A DNA stretch of 64,000 nucleotides from Bacteroidota bacterium (GTDB taxonomy: Bacteria; Bacteroidota; Bacteroidia; JAFLBG01), in NCBI GenBank assembly GCA_017303975.1, contig JAFLBG010000010.1:33068-97067 (forward strand). The letters run 5' to 3'. A program made the translations under genes and the position numbers. Shown one piece after another: positions 16,206 through 24,555 of this stretch (position 1 is the stretch's first letter; each line of letters begins with the position of its first letter). Below the pieces are notes generated by a model. The model saw nothing but the letters and a program-made list of their open reading frames with translations, was not told the DNA's origin and made no database searches.

Positions 16206-18455
16206 TTATTTTGGTTTGTTTGTGTTGTTTGGCTGTTGTGGAGTAGTTGCCTTTGGCTGCTGATTAGGAGTAGTTGCAGGCGTTGTATTTGTTGGAGCCG
16301 GAATAGTAGTAGGTGCAGTTTCTAATTTTACCGGAGCTTCTTCATCTCCATAATCTTCACCTTCTCCACCCTCTACTTTAGGCAATACCTTAGGTAATGG
16401 TTTTGGAGCATTAGGATCTTGGTAATCCCAACGTAATACTCTAAATACAGTTCTTCTGTTTTTTTGGTGAACAGCTTCCTGCTCTTCTTTTGTTTTTAAC
16501 TGTTTAGTAATGTATTGCTCTGTAGCATATTGCAAACACTTTCCGTCTTTATCTTTCTCTAAACAGATTGGTTTAGACTCACCCCAACCTTTAGCAGAAA
16601 GTCTTTCAGCAGGAATACCTTTTTCTTTAATTAAATAATCCACACAGGATTGAGCTCTACGTTGCGATAAATCAATGTTAGATTTATCTGTACCTCTAAA
16701 GTCGGTATGTGCATCTAGTGATACAACTAGTGTAGGGTTATCAATCAATGTTTGATACAAGAAATTTAAAGAGTCTTTAGATTCAGGTCTCAAATCTGCT
16801 TTGTTTAAATCGTACATAACAGCAGGGAATTTAATACCGGCAGGGTTATTAGGTACTAAGCAAAAATCTTGTTTAAATGTTTTACTTTCTTTTTCTCCTA
16901 CAGTTGTAATTCTACCTTTTTCTGAGCTATTCAAATATCCAGTACCTCCTGCAGAGTTAATAACTGTGCTAAGAGCTAATGCATCTGTAGATATAACATA
17001 AGAAGTATTCATGTTAATGTATCTAGCATTACCAACTTCCGAAAATCTATAGTATCCGGCTTTGTCTGTCTTCATTTCTACGTTTGTTCCATCAGAACCT
17101 ACTAAACGAACAGTAACACCTTCTAATGGACCTTTGCTAGCACAATCAGAAATAACACCTTCTAAGGTGTACAACACCGGAGGTAAAACGAATGAATATA
17201 AATCATCGCTACCTTTTCCACCTTCACGGTTAGAAGCAAAGTAGCCTCTTTCTTTTTTTCCTTCAAAAATGATAGAAAAATCATCTCCGGCTGAATTTAT
17301 GGGAGCTTGTAGGTTTGTAACATTTGCCCAATTATTATCGCCTTTTTTCTCTGCTTTAAAAATATCCAATCCTCCCATTCCAATATGACCATTTGAGGAG
17401 AAATACAAAGAACCATCCTCATGAAGGAAAGGGTACATCTCATCTCCGGAAGTATTTATAGTTGGACCTAAATTAATTGGCGAGCCGAATTGTTTTGCTT
17501 TACTATCGTAAACAGCATACCAAATATCTCTTCCACCTTGTCCACCAGACATATCAGACGTAAAAAGAATAAGTTTTTCATCTGCACTTACAGATGGATG
17601 ACCAAACGCAAAGCTATCTACACAAAAAGGTAATTTTTTTTCATCACCCCAAGAGCTACCTTTTTTAGTTGCCATAAAAAGTTGACATCTTTTTTCTTTG
17701 TTTTTCTCTACCTCACAACGTGTAAAATAAATAGTGTTTCCTTTTTTAGCAACTACAGAAGATCCATCGTTAGCAGGAGTGTTCAAAGGCTCCGCAACAG
17801 GAGTTGGAGTACTCCACTTTCCGTTTTTATCTACTTTTGTCTCAAAAATATCGCTGTATGTTTGTCCTAGTCCCGGGTCTGTTTTACCACCAGTAGAGCC
17901 CTCTCTAGTTGACGTAAAATAAAGCGTTGTTCCTTTTTTATCTGCAAATCCGGGAGCAAAATCTTGTTGCTTAGAATTTAGCATTGCCATATTATCTACT
18001 TTAAAACGAGTTGGATTGTCTTTCCACTTTTGTGCCATTTCGCACGATTTAACACCGTCTGCACCTCTTGTATCGGAAGGAACTTCTTTTTTGTAGTTGT
18101 TGTATTCTACTATAGCTTCATCGTATTTTTGTTGGATTTTCTTTGCGTCAGCCAAATATAAAATAGCCTTAGGGTCAGGATACTTTGCTTTAACAGCCTT
18201 TGCATACCAAGTCTCCGCTTGCTTTGAATCACCAATTTTTCTATAGCACTCCGCTGTTTTAAAAAGAATAGAAGCTTTTTCTTCTTTCTTTTTTGCTTTA
18301 GAATAGGCTTTTTTATACAACTCTATGGCATTAAAGAATTCCATGTTTTTGTAAGCCTTATCAGCTTCTTTCGAAAAGTTTTTTTGAGCAAAAGCAGGAG
18401 CTACAAACAAAAAAGCTACTAACAAAACGGAACTTAAACGAATACTCATTTTCAT
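16206..18455 (-). CDS. OmpA-family protein with TPR, PD40 propeller and CarboxypepD-like domains (PorE-like architecture)
   Basis: A 749-residue exported protein with signal peptide MKMSIRLSSVLLVAFLFVAPAFA. In order it has: TPR helices (about 25-145); PD40/WD40-like propeller blades (about 155-430; motifs such as LYFTSTREGSTGG, ILFTSDMSGGQGGRDIW, LYFSSNGHIGMGGLDIF); a carboxypeptidase-regulatory-like domain (about 430-540); and an OmpA_C domain (about 550-690, DAHTDFRGTDKSNIDLSQRRAQSCVDYLI). That domain binds peptidoglycan. The order equals that of PorE (PG1058), which tethers the T9SS to the cell wall, but such proteins have several paralogs per genome. PorE is a lipoprotein; here the cleavage site is AFAQ with no lipobox Cys, so assignment as PorE is doubtful. 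The C-tail is rich in Pro and Thr. Confidence 0.88.
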   Translation of the reverse strand: MKMSIRLSSVLLVAFLFVAPAFAQKNFSKEADKAYKNMEFFNAIELYKKAYSKAKKKEEKASILFKTAECYRKIGDSKQAETWYAKAVKAKYPDPKAILYLADAKKIQQKYDEAIVEYNNYKKEVPSDTRGADGVKSCEMAQKWKDNPTRFKVDNMAMLNSKQQDFAPGFADKKGTTLYFTSTREGSTGGKTDPGLGQTYSDIFETKVDKNGKWSTPTPVAEPLNTPANDGSSVVAKKGNTIYFTRCEVEKNKEKRCQLFMATKKGSSWGDEKKLPFCVDSFAFGHPSVSADEKLILFTSDMSGGQGGRDIWYAVYDSKAKQFGSPINLGPTINTSGDEMYPFLHEDGSLYFSSNGHIGMGGLDIFKAEKKGDNNWANVTNLQAPINSAGDDFSIIFEGKKERGYFASNREGGKGSDDLYSFVLPPVLYTLEGVISDCASKGPLEGVTVRLVGSDGTNVEMKTDKAGYYRFSEVGNARYINMNTSYVISTDALALSTVINSAGGTGYLNSSEKGRITTVGEKESKTFKQDFCLVPNNPAGIKFPAVMYDLNKADLRPESKDSLNFLYQTLIDNPTLVVSLDAHTDFRGTDKSNIDLSQRRAQSCVDYLIKEKGIPAERLSAKGWGESKPICLEKDKDGKCLQYATEQYITKQLKTKEEQEAVHQKNRRTVFRVLRWDYQDPNAPKPLPKVLPKVEGGEGEDYGDEEAPVKLETAPTTIPAPTNTTPATTPNQQPKATTPQQPNNTNKPK

Positions 18456-18631
18456 ATTTTTGAACTGTTACATTAATATATCTGACACGCTAAAATAAAC
18501 AAATATTTGAAACTAAAAAATATTTATTAGCTTGATTATTAAAGTGATTATGCCTAACAGTATAAAGGGGGAATAAACCAACAGCTCTACTTTATTTACT
18601 CTTAATGTTAGTTAAAAAACGCTTTTCTAGG

Positions 18632-18639
18632 TATATTTG
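18632..18639 (+). promoter_or_regulatory. Predicted -7 element of the M1 peptidase gene
   Basis: TATATTTG matches the Bacteroidota -7 consensus TAnnTTTG and lies 26 nt before the ATG at 18666, giving a leader of about 20 nt. No clear TTTG is seen at the -33 position. Confidence 0.5.
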
Positions 18640-18665
18640 AAACACTATATTAGCACAAACAAAAC

Positions 18666-21089
18666 ATGAAACTCCAACTTCTAAGCCTATTTACCTTTTT
18701 AAATTTACTATCGCTAGCTCAAAATCCTATTTTTTCTTGTAAAGGATTTAAAACGCTGTTGCCTGAAGCAACTGCAACTAATTCGGCTCAAGCCTTAAAT
18801 ACCAGAAGCGACACCTTTGATATTCTTAAATACACCATCAACTTAGAAATTACCGACTTTACAAATAAAAAAATTAGTGGGAATACAATTGTTCGCTTTG
18901 CTCCAAAACTAAACGGAGTTAATTATATAGACCTTGATTTATACAAACTAACTGTTGATTCCGTAAAATTAAATAGTAATAATCTATCATTTACTTATAA
19001 TGCAGGAACAGATTCGTTATTGCATATTTTACTTGGAACAAACTACAATACAACAGATACGCTCGATTTAATTGTGTATTACAATGGAAGTCCGGCAAAA
19101 GACCCTTCCGGTTGGGGCGGATTCTATTTTCAAAGCGGGTATGCGTTTAATTTAGGAGTAGGTTACTCGGCCAATCCTCACAACTATGGACGAGTTTGGT
19201 TTCCGTGTTTCGATAACTTTGTAGAACGCTCTAAATACGAATTTAATATTACAACAAACAGCGGCAAACGTGCGTATTGCAATGGATACTTAAGCAAAGA
19301 CACCTTGTTTGTGAATGGCAATAGAATAAGTACGTGGGTGCTAGAGGACGAAATTCCAACTTATTTAGCGTGCGTTGCTGTTGCTAATTATACACACGTA
19401 TCGCAGATATATAATGGTGTTCAAAGGAACATACCTATTTGGCTTACCGCAGCACCTGCTGATACTACCAATTTAAAAAACGCATTTATCAATTTAAAAA
19501 ATGCCCTTGCCGGATTTGAAAACGATTATGCACCTTACGCATGGAACAAAGTTGGCTATAGCTTAGTTCCTTTTAGCAGTGGGGCAATGGAACATGCTAC
19601 AAACATAGCCTATCCGCAGCTAGGTGTTGCAGGAGGCTCTACCGGATTACAAGATTTAATGGCGCACGAGCTTGCACACCACTGGTGGGGAGACTTAATT
19701 ACATGTGAAACTGCTGAAGACATGTGGATAAACGAAGGTATGGCAACGTATTCGGAACATATTTTCTTTGAGAACCTGCAAGGGAAAAATGCTTACAAAA
19801 ACCAAGTGCGAACCAATCACGAGGATGTACTGCATTTTGCGCACATTGAAGAGGCTGGATACAGAGCAATTTCTGGAATTCCACATCAGTACACGTACGG
19901 GAAACACGTATATAATAAAGGAGCTAGTGTAGCACACACGCTTAGAGGCTATTTGGGAGATTCTCTATTTTTTGTGGGCCTACAACACGCTCTAAATACA
20001 TTTAAGTTTACACATGTAAATAGTACTCAATTATTGAATGACATGAGCACTGCTACCGGAGTTCCACTTACCAATTTTTTAAATGAATGGGTGCTTGGTG
20101 CCGGATTCCCTCATTTTTCTATTGATTCGAGTAGCGTTGCAGGTGGCGGAGCAAATAATAACGTAACTGTTTACATTAAACAAAAACTGACAGGTGCGCC
20201 AAACTACTTTACAAATGTGCCAATTGAAATAACCTTTAAAAATGCACAATGGCAAGATACTACAGTACGAACAACGGTTTCGGGCAAACACACCACATTT
20301 ACTATTTCGTTGCCTTTTGCGCCTACTTACATTGCATTAAACTTAGACGAAAAAATAAACGATGCCATTGCGCCCGATTACAAAACGATTAAAAGTGTTG
20401 GAACCTATACGCTTTCAAATGCACGAATGACGGTAATTGCGAGTGCTGTTACGGATTCAACCTTTCTTCGTGTAGAACATAATTATACTGCTCCCGACCC
20501 GTACAAAGCTTCTACATATAAGTATAGAATTTCGCCAAATAGATATTGGAAGGTTGATGGGATAATACCGGCAGGCTTTAAGGCAAAAGGACGAATAAAC
20601 TACGATGGCAGGACAAACTTTAGTGGAAATGGGTATTTGGATAATGCACTAATTACAACAACAGAAGATAGTTTGGTTTTATTATACAGAAAAAATGCTG
20701 CGGACGACTGGCAAGTATTTCCATACTACACAAAATCGATGGGTATAAACACAGATAAAGCAGGGTTAATAACAATAGACTCTTTGTTCAAAGGAGAATA
20801 CGTATTTGCGATGCAAGATAAAACAGCCGGTTTGGCAGAAAATAAAAACTTATTTGAGTACTCTGTTTATCCAAACCCAACTAATGGAAACATTTATGTA
20901 GAAATTCCGGAAACTATAAATGGGAACACCACATTTGAAATTATTAATAGTGTTGGTGCTAAAGTGCTTACCGGAAATGCGAGTAACTTTTTTGTAGTAG
21001 ATACAAAAACCTTCGACACTGGAATGTATTTAATTCGAATTAAAAAAGACAATCTAATTACAACAAAGCGTTTTGTGGTAATCCGCTAA
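18666..21089 (+). CDS. Secreted M1-family aminopeptidase with T9SS type A sorting domain
   Basis: An 807-residue exported zinc peptidase. After a signal peptide (MKLQLLSLFTFLNLLSLA) come the M1 N-terminal beta domain, then SGAMEHATNIAYP (the exopeptidase GAMEN motif in its GxMEH form, frequent in secreted Bacteroidota members). HELAH (334-338) with Glu357 in WINEGMATYSEH forms HEXXHX18E. A C-terminal region from about residue 725 (YPNPTNGNIYVEIPE ... KRFVVIR) is a type A T9SS sorting domain. It should remove N-terminal residues from peptides at the cell surface or outside. It is monocistronic and convergent with ubiX, 9 nt apart. Confidence 0.93.
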   Translation: MKLQLLSLFTFLNLLSLAQNPIFSCKGFKTLLPEATATNSAQALNTRSDTFDILKYTINLEITDFTNKKISGNTIVRFAPKLNGVNYIDLDLYKLTVDSVKLNSNNLSFTYNAGTDSLLHILLGTNYNTTDTLDLIVYYNGSPAKDPSGWGGFYFQSGYAFNLGVGYSANPHNYGRVWFPCFDNFVERSKYEFNITTNSGKRAYCNGYLSKDTLFVNGNRISTWVLEDEIPTYLACVAVANYTHVSQIYNGVQRNIPIWLTAAPADTTNLKNAFINLKNALAGFENDYAPYAWNKVGYSLVPFSSGAMEHATNIAYPQLGVAGGSTGLQDLMAHELAHHWWGDLITCETAEDMWINEGMATYSEHIFFENLQGKNAYKNQVRTNHEDVLHFAHIEEAGYRAISGIPHQYTYGKHVYNKGASVAHTLRGYLGDSLFFVGLQHALNTFKFTHVNSTQLLNDMSTATGVPLTNFLNEWVLGAGFPHFSIDSSSVAGGGANNNVTVYIKQKLTGAPNYFTNVPIEITFKNAQWQDTTVRTTVSGKHTTFTISLPFAPTYIALNLDEKINDAIAPDYKTIKSVGTYTLSNARMTVIASAVTDSTFLRVEHNYTAPDPYKASTYKYRISPNRYWKVDGIIPAGFKAKGRINYDGRTNFSGNGYLDNALITTTEDSLVLLYRKNAADDWQVFPYYTKSMGINTDKAGLITIDSLFKGEYVFAMQDKTAGLAENKNLFEYSVYPNPTNGNIYVEIPETINGNTTFEIINSVGAKVLTGNASNFFVVDTKTFDTGMYLIRIKKDNLITTKRFVVIR

Positions 21090-21098
21090 ATACTGCTG

Positions 21099-21674
21099 CT
21101 ATTCATCATTCCAACGATAGGTTTTTGAATTTTGCAACCCTGCCAAATCTAGCACTCTATCTACAACAGTAGCTGCAAGCTCTTCAAAGTTTGTTGGCTT
21201 GCTATAAAAAGAAGGAGATGCGGGACAAATAATTCCACCTGCCTCGGTAATTGTTTTCATATTAGTAATATGAATTAAACTTAACGGAGTATCGCGTGTT
21301 ACGAGAATTAATTTTCTGCGTTCTTTTAAAATAACATCTGCTGCACGAGTTGTTAAATCATCAGAAACACCTGCCGCAATTCGTCCTAAGGTGCCCATGG
21401 AACAAGGGCAAATTATCATAGTAGTATATTTTGCAGAACCGGAAGCAAACGGTGCGAAGAAGTTCTTCTTATCGTAAAATTCGAACGAATACTTTTCGTA
21501 GGATTTATCGCCTAATTCAAATTCCCACACCTGCTTGGCGTTGTCGGACATAACTATTCCTACTTTATCAATTTGCTCGTGTAGCTGCAAAAGCTTATCC
21601 AACAGCACTTTTGCGTAAATAGCACCACTGGCACCGGTTACAGCTACTACTATTTTATGTTTTGTATTAGACAT
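21099..21674 (-). CDS. ubiX: Flavin prenyltransferase UbiX family
   Basis: A 191-residue flavoprotein of the HFCD fold. It begins with the FMN-binding GxTGASGAIYAKVLLDKL segment, has MIICPCSMGTLGRIAAGVSDDLTTRAADV and the conserved RKLILVTRDTPLSLIHITNM. UbiX links a dimethylallyl unit to FMN to make prenyl-FMN, the cofactor of UbiD decarboxylases. No ubiD is in the window. It is followed on the same strand, 17 nt upstream, by an outer-membrane barrel gene that is probably unrelated in function. Confidence 0.9.
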   Translation of the reverse strand: MSNTKHKIVVAVTGASGAIYAKVLLDKLLQLHEQIDKVGIVMSDNAKQVWEFELGDKSYEKYSFEFYDKKNFFAPFASGSAKYTTMIICPCSMGTLGRIAAGVSDDLTTRAADVILKERRKLILVTRDTPLSLIHITNMKTITEAGGIICPASPSFYSKPTNFEELAATVVDRVLDLAGLQNSKTYRWNDE

Positions 21675-21691
21675 ACTTAATTTATATAAAC

Positions 21692-22330
21692 TTACAACTC
21701 ATAATTTAAGCTAAGACAAAGCAAACTATTGTAATATCCTTTATTAAAAAAATTAGACATTAAATTAGGCGAATATACTGCAAATGGAAACTTTCTGATA
21801 GGCATTAGAGAATAACTTCTTCTAATTGCTACTGTCCATTTTTCGGCAAACTGATAATAAAATCCAGCAAAAAACATAACATCACTTTTTTCGAACGGAT
21901 ACAATTGAATAACAGGCCCCGCTTGATTTTGTTCGGAAAAGCTAAAAAGTCGACCATAAGACGCTCCGCCTTCAAAATATATTTTTTTATACCTATACCG
22001 CAAGCATACCGGAACATCAATATAATTGAGCCTGAGCAAATAAGAAGTGTAATCGCCTTTTTCTGTATCCGGGTTCTTTCTACTTCCTTTTTGTGTATAT
22101 ATAATTTCAAATCGAACATCAAACTTGGAGTTTAAATTTGTTCGAACATACGCTCCAACAAGCGGCCCAACTTTATCAAATCCCCCATAACTATCGCCAT
22201 CTACCTGACTAGTGGAAATACCCGCAATAATTCCGGCATGAAATTTTTTTGAAGGGGTTACATTCTCTTCTTGAGATTGTAGATGATATGATAAGATAAG
22301 GGCAAAAAAGAAGCTCGTATATTTTAGCAT
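21692..22330 (-). CDS. Outer-membrane beta-barrel protein (PorT-like)
   Basis: A 212-residue exported protein with signal peptide MLKYTSFFFALILSYHLQS. The rest has alternating hydrophobic/polar strands ending in aromatic residues (VGAYVRTNLNSKFDVRFEIIYTQKG, DVPVCLRYRYKKIYFEGGASYG, DVMFFAGFYYQFAEKWTVAIRRSYSLMP) and a final SLLCLSLNYEL. This matches the outer-membrane beta-barrel / PorT family seen in Bacteroidota, with about eight strands. PorT itself is a T9SS part, but the family is large and no residue marks this copy as PorT. The gene is upstream of ubiX with 17 nt between. Confidence 0.78.
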   Translation of the reverse strand: MLKYTSFFFALILSYHLQSQEENVTPSKKFHAGIIAGISTSQVDGDSYGGFDKVGPLVGAYVRTNLNSKFDVRFEIIYTQKGSRKNPDTEKGDYTSYLLRLNYIDVPVCLRYRYKKIYFEGGASYGRLFSFSEQNQAGPVIQLYPFEKSDVMFFAGFYYQFAEKWTVAIRRSYSLMPIRKFPFAVYSPNLMSNFFNKGYYNSLLCLSLNYEL

Positions 22331-22357
22331 GCGCTAATTTACAAATAATTTGAGGGC

Positions 22358-22388
22358 TTTGTTTTAATCCATATATGCTTTAACTTTG
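22358..22388 (+). promoter_or_regulatory. Predicted Bacteroidota promoter of the choice-of-anchor L gene
   Basis: TTTG (22358-22361), 19 nt, TAACTTTG (22381-22388): both elements match the Bacteroidota consensus exactly. It lies 29 nt before the GTG start at 22418, giving a leader of roughly 25 nt. Confidence 0.72.
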
Positions 22389-22417
22389 TGTTAAACCTGT
22401 ATTAATAATTTAACCGC

Positions 22418-23836
22418 GTGAGAAAATACAATTTAAGTATTGTACTAGTTCTGCTACTGTGTTTAAACATAGTAATGTCTCAACCTTTGTCAGTGCAGCA
22501 AAAAACTGCTGCTCAATTAGTAAATAATGTATTATTGGGAAATGGTGTTACAGTATCGAATATCACCTACAACGGAGACCCTCAAGCAATAGGCTTTTTT
22601 AAAGGCGCGACTAGCAATATTGGCTTAGACAGCGGCATTATTATGACAACAGGAGTTATACAAGACGCTCCCGGTCCGAATAGTATGTTTGGCGCATCTA
22701 CATCTCATTATACAAGTGGAGACCCTGATTTGGATATTTTGGCCGGATTAACAACCTACGATGCGGCAATAATTGAATTTGACTTTATACCTAAATCAGA
22801 CACTGTCCAATTTAGGTATGTGTTCGCATCTGAAGAATACATGGAGTTTGTAAACCCTCTATTTCCAATTAATGATGCATTCGCTTTTATAATTACAGGG
22901 GTTACTGTAGCAATGCCTGCTTCAAATATTGCTTTAATTCCCGGCACAACTACACCCATAAACATAAATAATATAAACCTAAACAATTACCCTAATTTTT
23001 ATGTTGACAACGGTGATGGTTGGGGAACAGGAACTGCTCCAGATGGATTAACAGTTAATTACGATGGCTTTACGAAAGTATTTACAGCTATTGCAGCAGT
23101 GCAATGTGGAGAGACTTATCACATAAAATTAGCTATTGCAGATGGATCCGATTGGTCGTACGACTCAGGAGTATTTATCGAAGCGGGAAGTTTTAGTTCT
23201 AAATCTGTGGTGTCGATTAAATCAGATTTATTTCAAGGAGCTGCGCAAGACCAAAATACGGTTTACGAAAACAATGGTTCTATAAATATCTGTTTTGACA
23301 GAGGTACAAAAAACATATCTAAGCGCGAAGCTTTTAAATACACACTCAGCGGCACGGCTGAAAATGGAGTTGATTATGTTTATTTACCGGATAGTCTAAT
23401 TTTTCAGGCAGGAGAAGACAGCGTGTGTATTACAATACAAGCCATTACAGATAATATCGTAGAGTGTAAAGAAGACATCCATTTTGACATTAACGAAATT
23501 GGCGCTTGTGATTCGCTAATTGCGAACTTTACTTTTTATATTCAAGATACATGCGTGTCGTACTTTTATATTCCAACCGCATTTACTCCTGACGGAAATG
23601 GCAACAACGATTTATTTATGCCACAGAGCGCAGGAGTTTTATCTTTTGAATTAGCCATTTACAACAGATGGGGTGATTTAGTCTTTCAAACCACAGATCC
23701 TACTATTGGTTGGGATGGAACAACAGGCGGAAAAAATGCACCACAAGGTGTTTACATTTGCAAATACTCGGTAGAAAGTGTTTATGGGGATTTTAAAGAA
23801 GAAGACAAAATATCGCACGTGGTGCTAATTCGATAA
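22418..23836 (+). CDS. Secreted choice-of-anchor L domain protein with T9SS type B sorting domain
   Basis: A 472-residue exported protein starting at GTG, with signal peptide MRKYNLSIVLVLLLCLNIVMS. Residues 25-270 carry the choice-of-anchor L domain (SNITYNGDPQAIGFF, GLDSGIIMTTGVI, DFIPKSDTVQFRYVFASEEYMEF). A Calx-beta-like segment (ISKREAFKYTLSGTAENGVDYV) follows. The C-terminal 85 residues, from IPTAFTPDGNGNNDLF to KISHVVLIR, are a type B (gliding-associated) T9SS sorting domain. Type B cargo usually needs an SprF-family partner; the only one visible is at 58.2 kb. The protein is probably a surface adhesin or matrix protein. The start is supported by the promoter just upstream. Confidence 0.88.
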   Translation: MRKYNLSIVLVLLLCLNIVMSQPLSVQQKTAAQLVNNVLLGNGVTVSNITYNGDPQAIGFFKGATSNIGLDSGIIMTTGVIQDAPGPNSMFGASTSHYTSGDPDLDILAGLTTYDAAIIEFDFIPKSDTVQFRYVFASEEYMEFVNPLFPINDAFAFIITGVTVAMPASNIALIPGTTTPININNINLNNYPNFYVDNGDGWGTGTAPDGLTVNYDGFTKVFTAIAAVQCGETYHIKLAIADGSDWSYDSGVFIEAGSFSSKSVVSIKSDLFQGAAQDQNTVYENNGSINICFDRGTKNISKREAFKYTLSGTAENGVDYVYLPDSLIFQAGEDSVCITIQAITDNIVECKEDIHFDINEIGACDSLIANFTFYIQDTCVSYFYIPTAFTPDGNGNNDLFMPQSAGVLSFELAIYNRWGDLVFQTTDPTIGWDGTTGGKNAPQGVYICKYSVESVYGDFKEEDKISHVVLIR

Positions 23837-23842
23837 TTAAAT

Positions 23843-24178
23843 TTACAACTCCAATTCCTTTAATGGATCCCAAAAAAGAGTTTTAAATTTTTCTATTTTA
23901 TCTTTCTTAACTTTTACGCCTTCCTTTTCTAACAGTTCCTGCATAAGGAAAGGTGTTGCAAAATGATGCTTGCCGGTTAACTCTCCATTTCTATTTACCA
24001 CTCTATGTGCAGGCACTTTTGGTTTTACGGAATGAGAGGCATTCATTGCCCAACCAACCATCCGAGAAGAACGCTTTGCTCCTAAATAAGCAGCAATTGC
24101 GCCATAGCTGGTTACTCTTCCTTTAGGAATAAGTCGCACTACCTGAAAAACTTGATCGAAAAAATCGGAAGAAGCCAA
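23843..24178 (-). CDS. Alkyltransferase-like (ATL) protein, MGMT family without catalytic cysteine
   Basis: A 111-residue protein with the C-terminal DNA-binding fold of O6-alkylguanine-DNA alkyltransferase: VFQVVRLIPKGRVTSYGAIAAYLG, then RSSRMVGWAMN. The active-site motif PCHRV is PAHRV here (residues 56-60), so the acceptor cysteine is Ala57. This defines ATL proteins, which bind O6-alkylguanine and recruit nucleotide excision repair without removing the alkyl group. Length is normal for bacterial ATLs (about 100-110). The gene is isolated and convergent with the choice-of-anchor L gene, with 6 nt between stops. It is intact, not a decayed MGMT. Confidence 0.88.
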   Translation of the reverse strand: MASSDFFDQVFQVVRLIPKGRVTSYGAIAAYLGAKRSSRMVGWAMNASHSVKPKVPAHRVVNRNGELTGKHHFATPFLMQELLEKEGVKVKKDKIEKFKTLFWDPLKELEL

Positions 24179-24206
24179 TGTAAAAAGTTAACGTGGATTT
24201 GCTTTT

Positions 24207-24244
24207 AGTCTGCATTTGAATTTCGTAAAATTCAAATGCAGACT
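24207..24244. repeat. 17-bp perfect inverted repeat
   Basis: AGTCTGCATTTGAATTT (24207-24223) is an exact inverted copy of 24228-24244, with a CGTA loop. It sits between the ATL gene start and the end of the 43-residue membrane peptide gene. There is no T-tract on either strand, so it is a terminator or mRNA-stabilising hairpin of uncertain type. Confidence 0.75.
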
Positions 24245-24252
24245 GATTAAGA

Positions 24253-24384
24253 TTACAACTTTTCTACAATAGTTCGCACTACAAAATAGAGAATTGTGGC
24301 TATAACGAATACCGCCACAGTTCCTGAAGCAATTTGCGAAACTCTTTCTTCGAGTTTTTGGGTGTTTTTTGCAATTGTTCTCAT
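24253..24384 (-). CDS. 43-residue single-pass membrane peptide
   Basis: Starting at the ATG at 24384, this encodes a short polar helix (MRTIAKNTQKLEERVSQIAS) and one membrane helix (TVAVFVIATILYFVVRTIV) with a Glu-Lys-Leu end. An in-frame upstream start at 24441 would add 19 residues of poor quality, and the shorter form is preferred. It resembles no family I recognise. A strong hairpin follows its stop directly. It is similar in size and layout to the 44-residue peptide at 26386-26520, but the sequences are not clearly related. Confidence 0.5.
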   Translation of the reverse strand: MRTIAKNTQKLEERVSQIASGTVAVFVIATILYFVVRTIVEKL

Positions 24385-24504
24385 GATAATTGGGGTGTTG
24401 GTTTCTGTAAGATACAAACAGATGTTAATCGCATTTAACAAGCATTAACAGACTTACTAACTTTGAGTTGTTAATTTCGAAACACTATTTTTTTAGCATA
24501 AAAA

Positions 24505-24530
24505 AACGGGCTGCAAAATTGCAGCCCGTT
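24505..24530 (-). terminator. Intrinsic terminator after the PKD-domain T9SS gene
   Basis: AACGGGCTGCAA (24505-24516) pairs with TTGCAGCCCGTT (24519-24530). On the minus strand it is followed by a run of seven T. It lies 25 nt past the stop at 24556. Confidence 0.88.
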
Positions 24531-24555
24531 GAAAAATTAACTTGCCCTTATCCCA

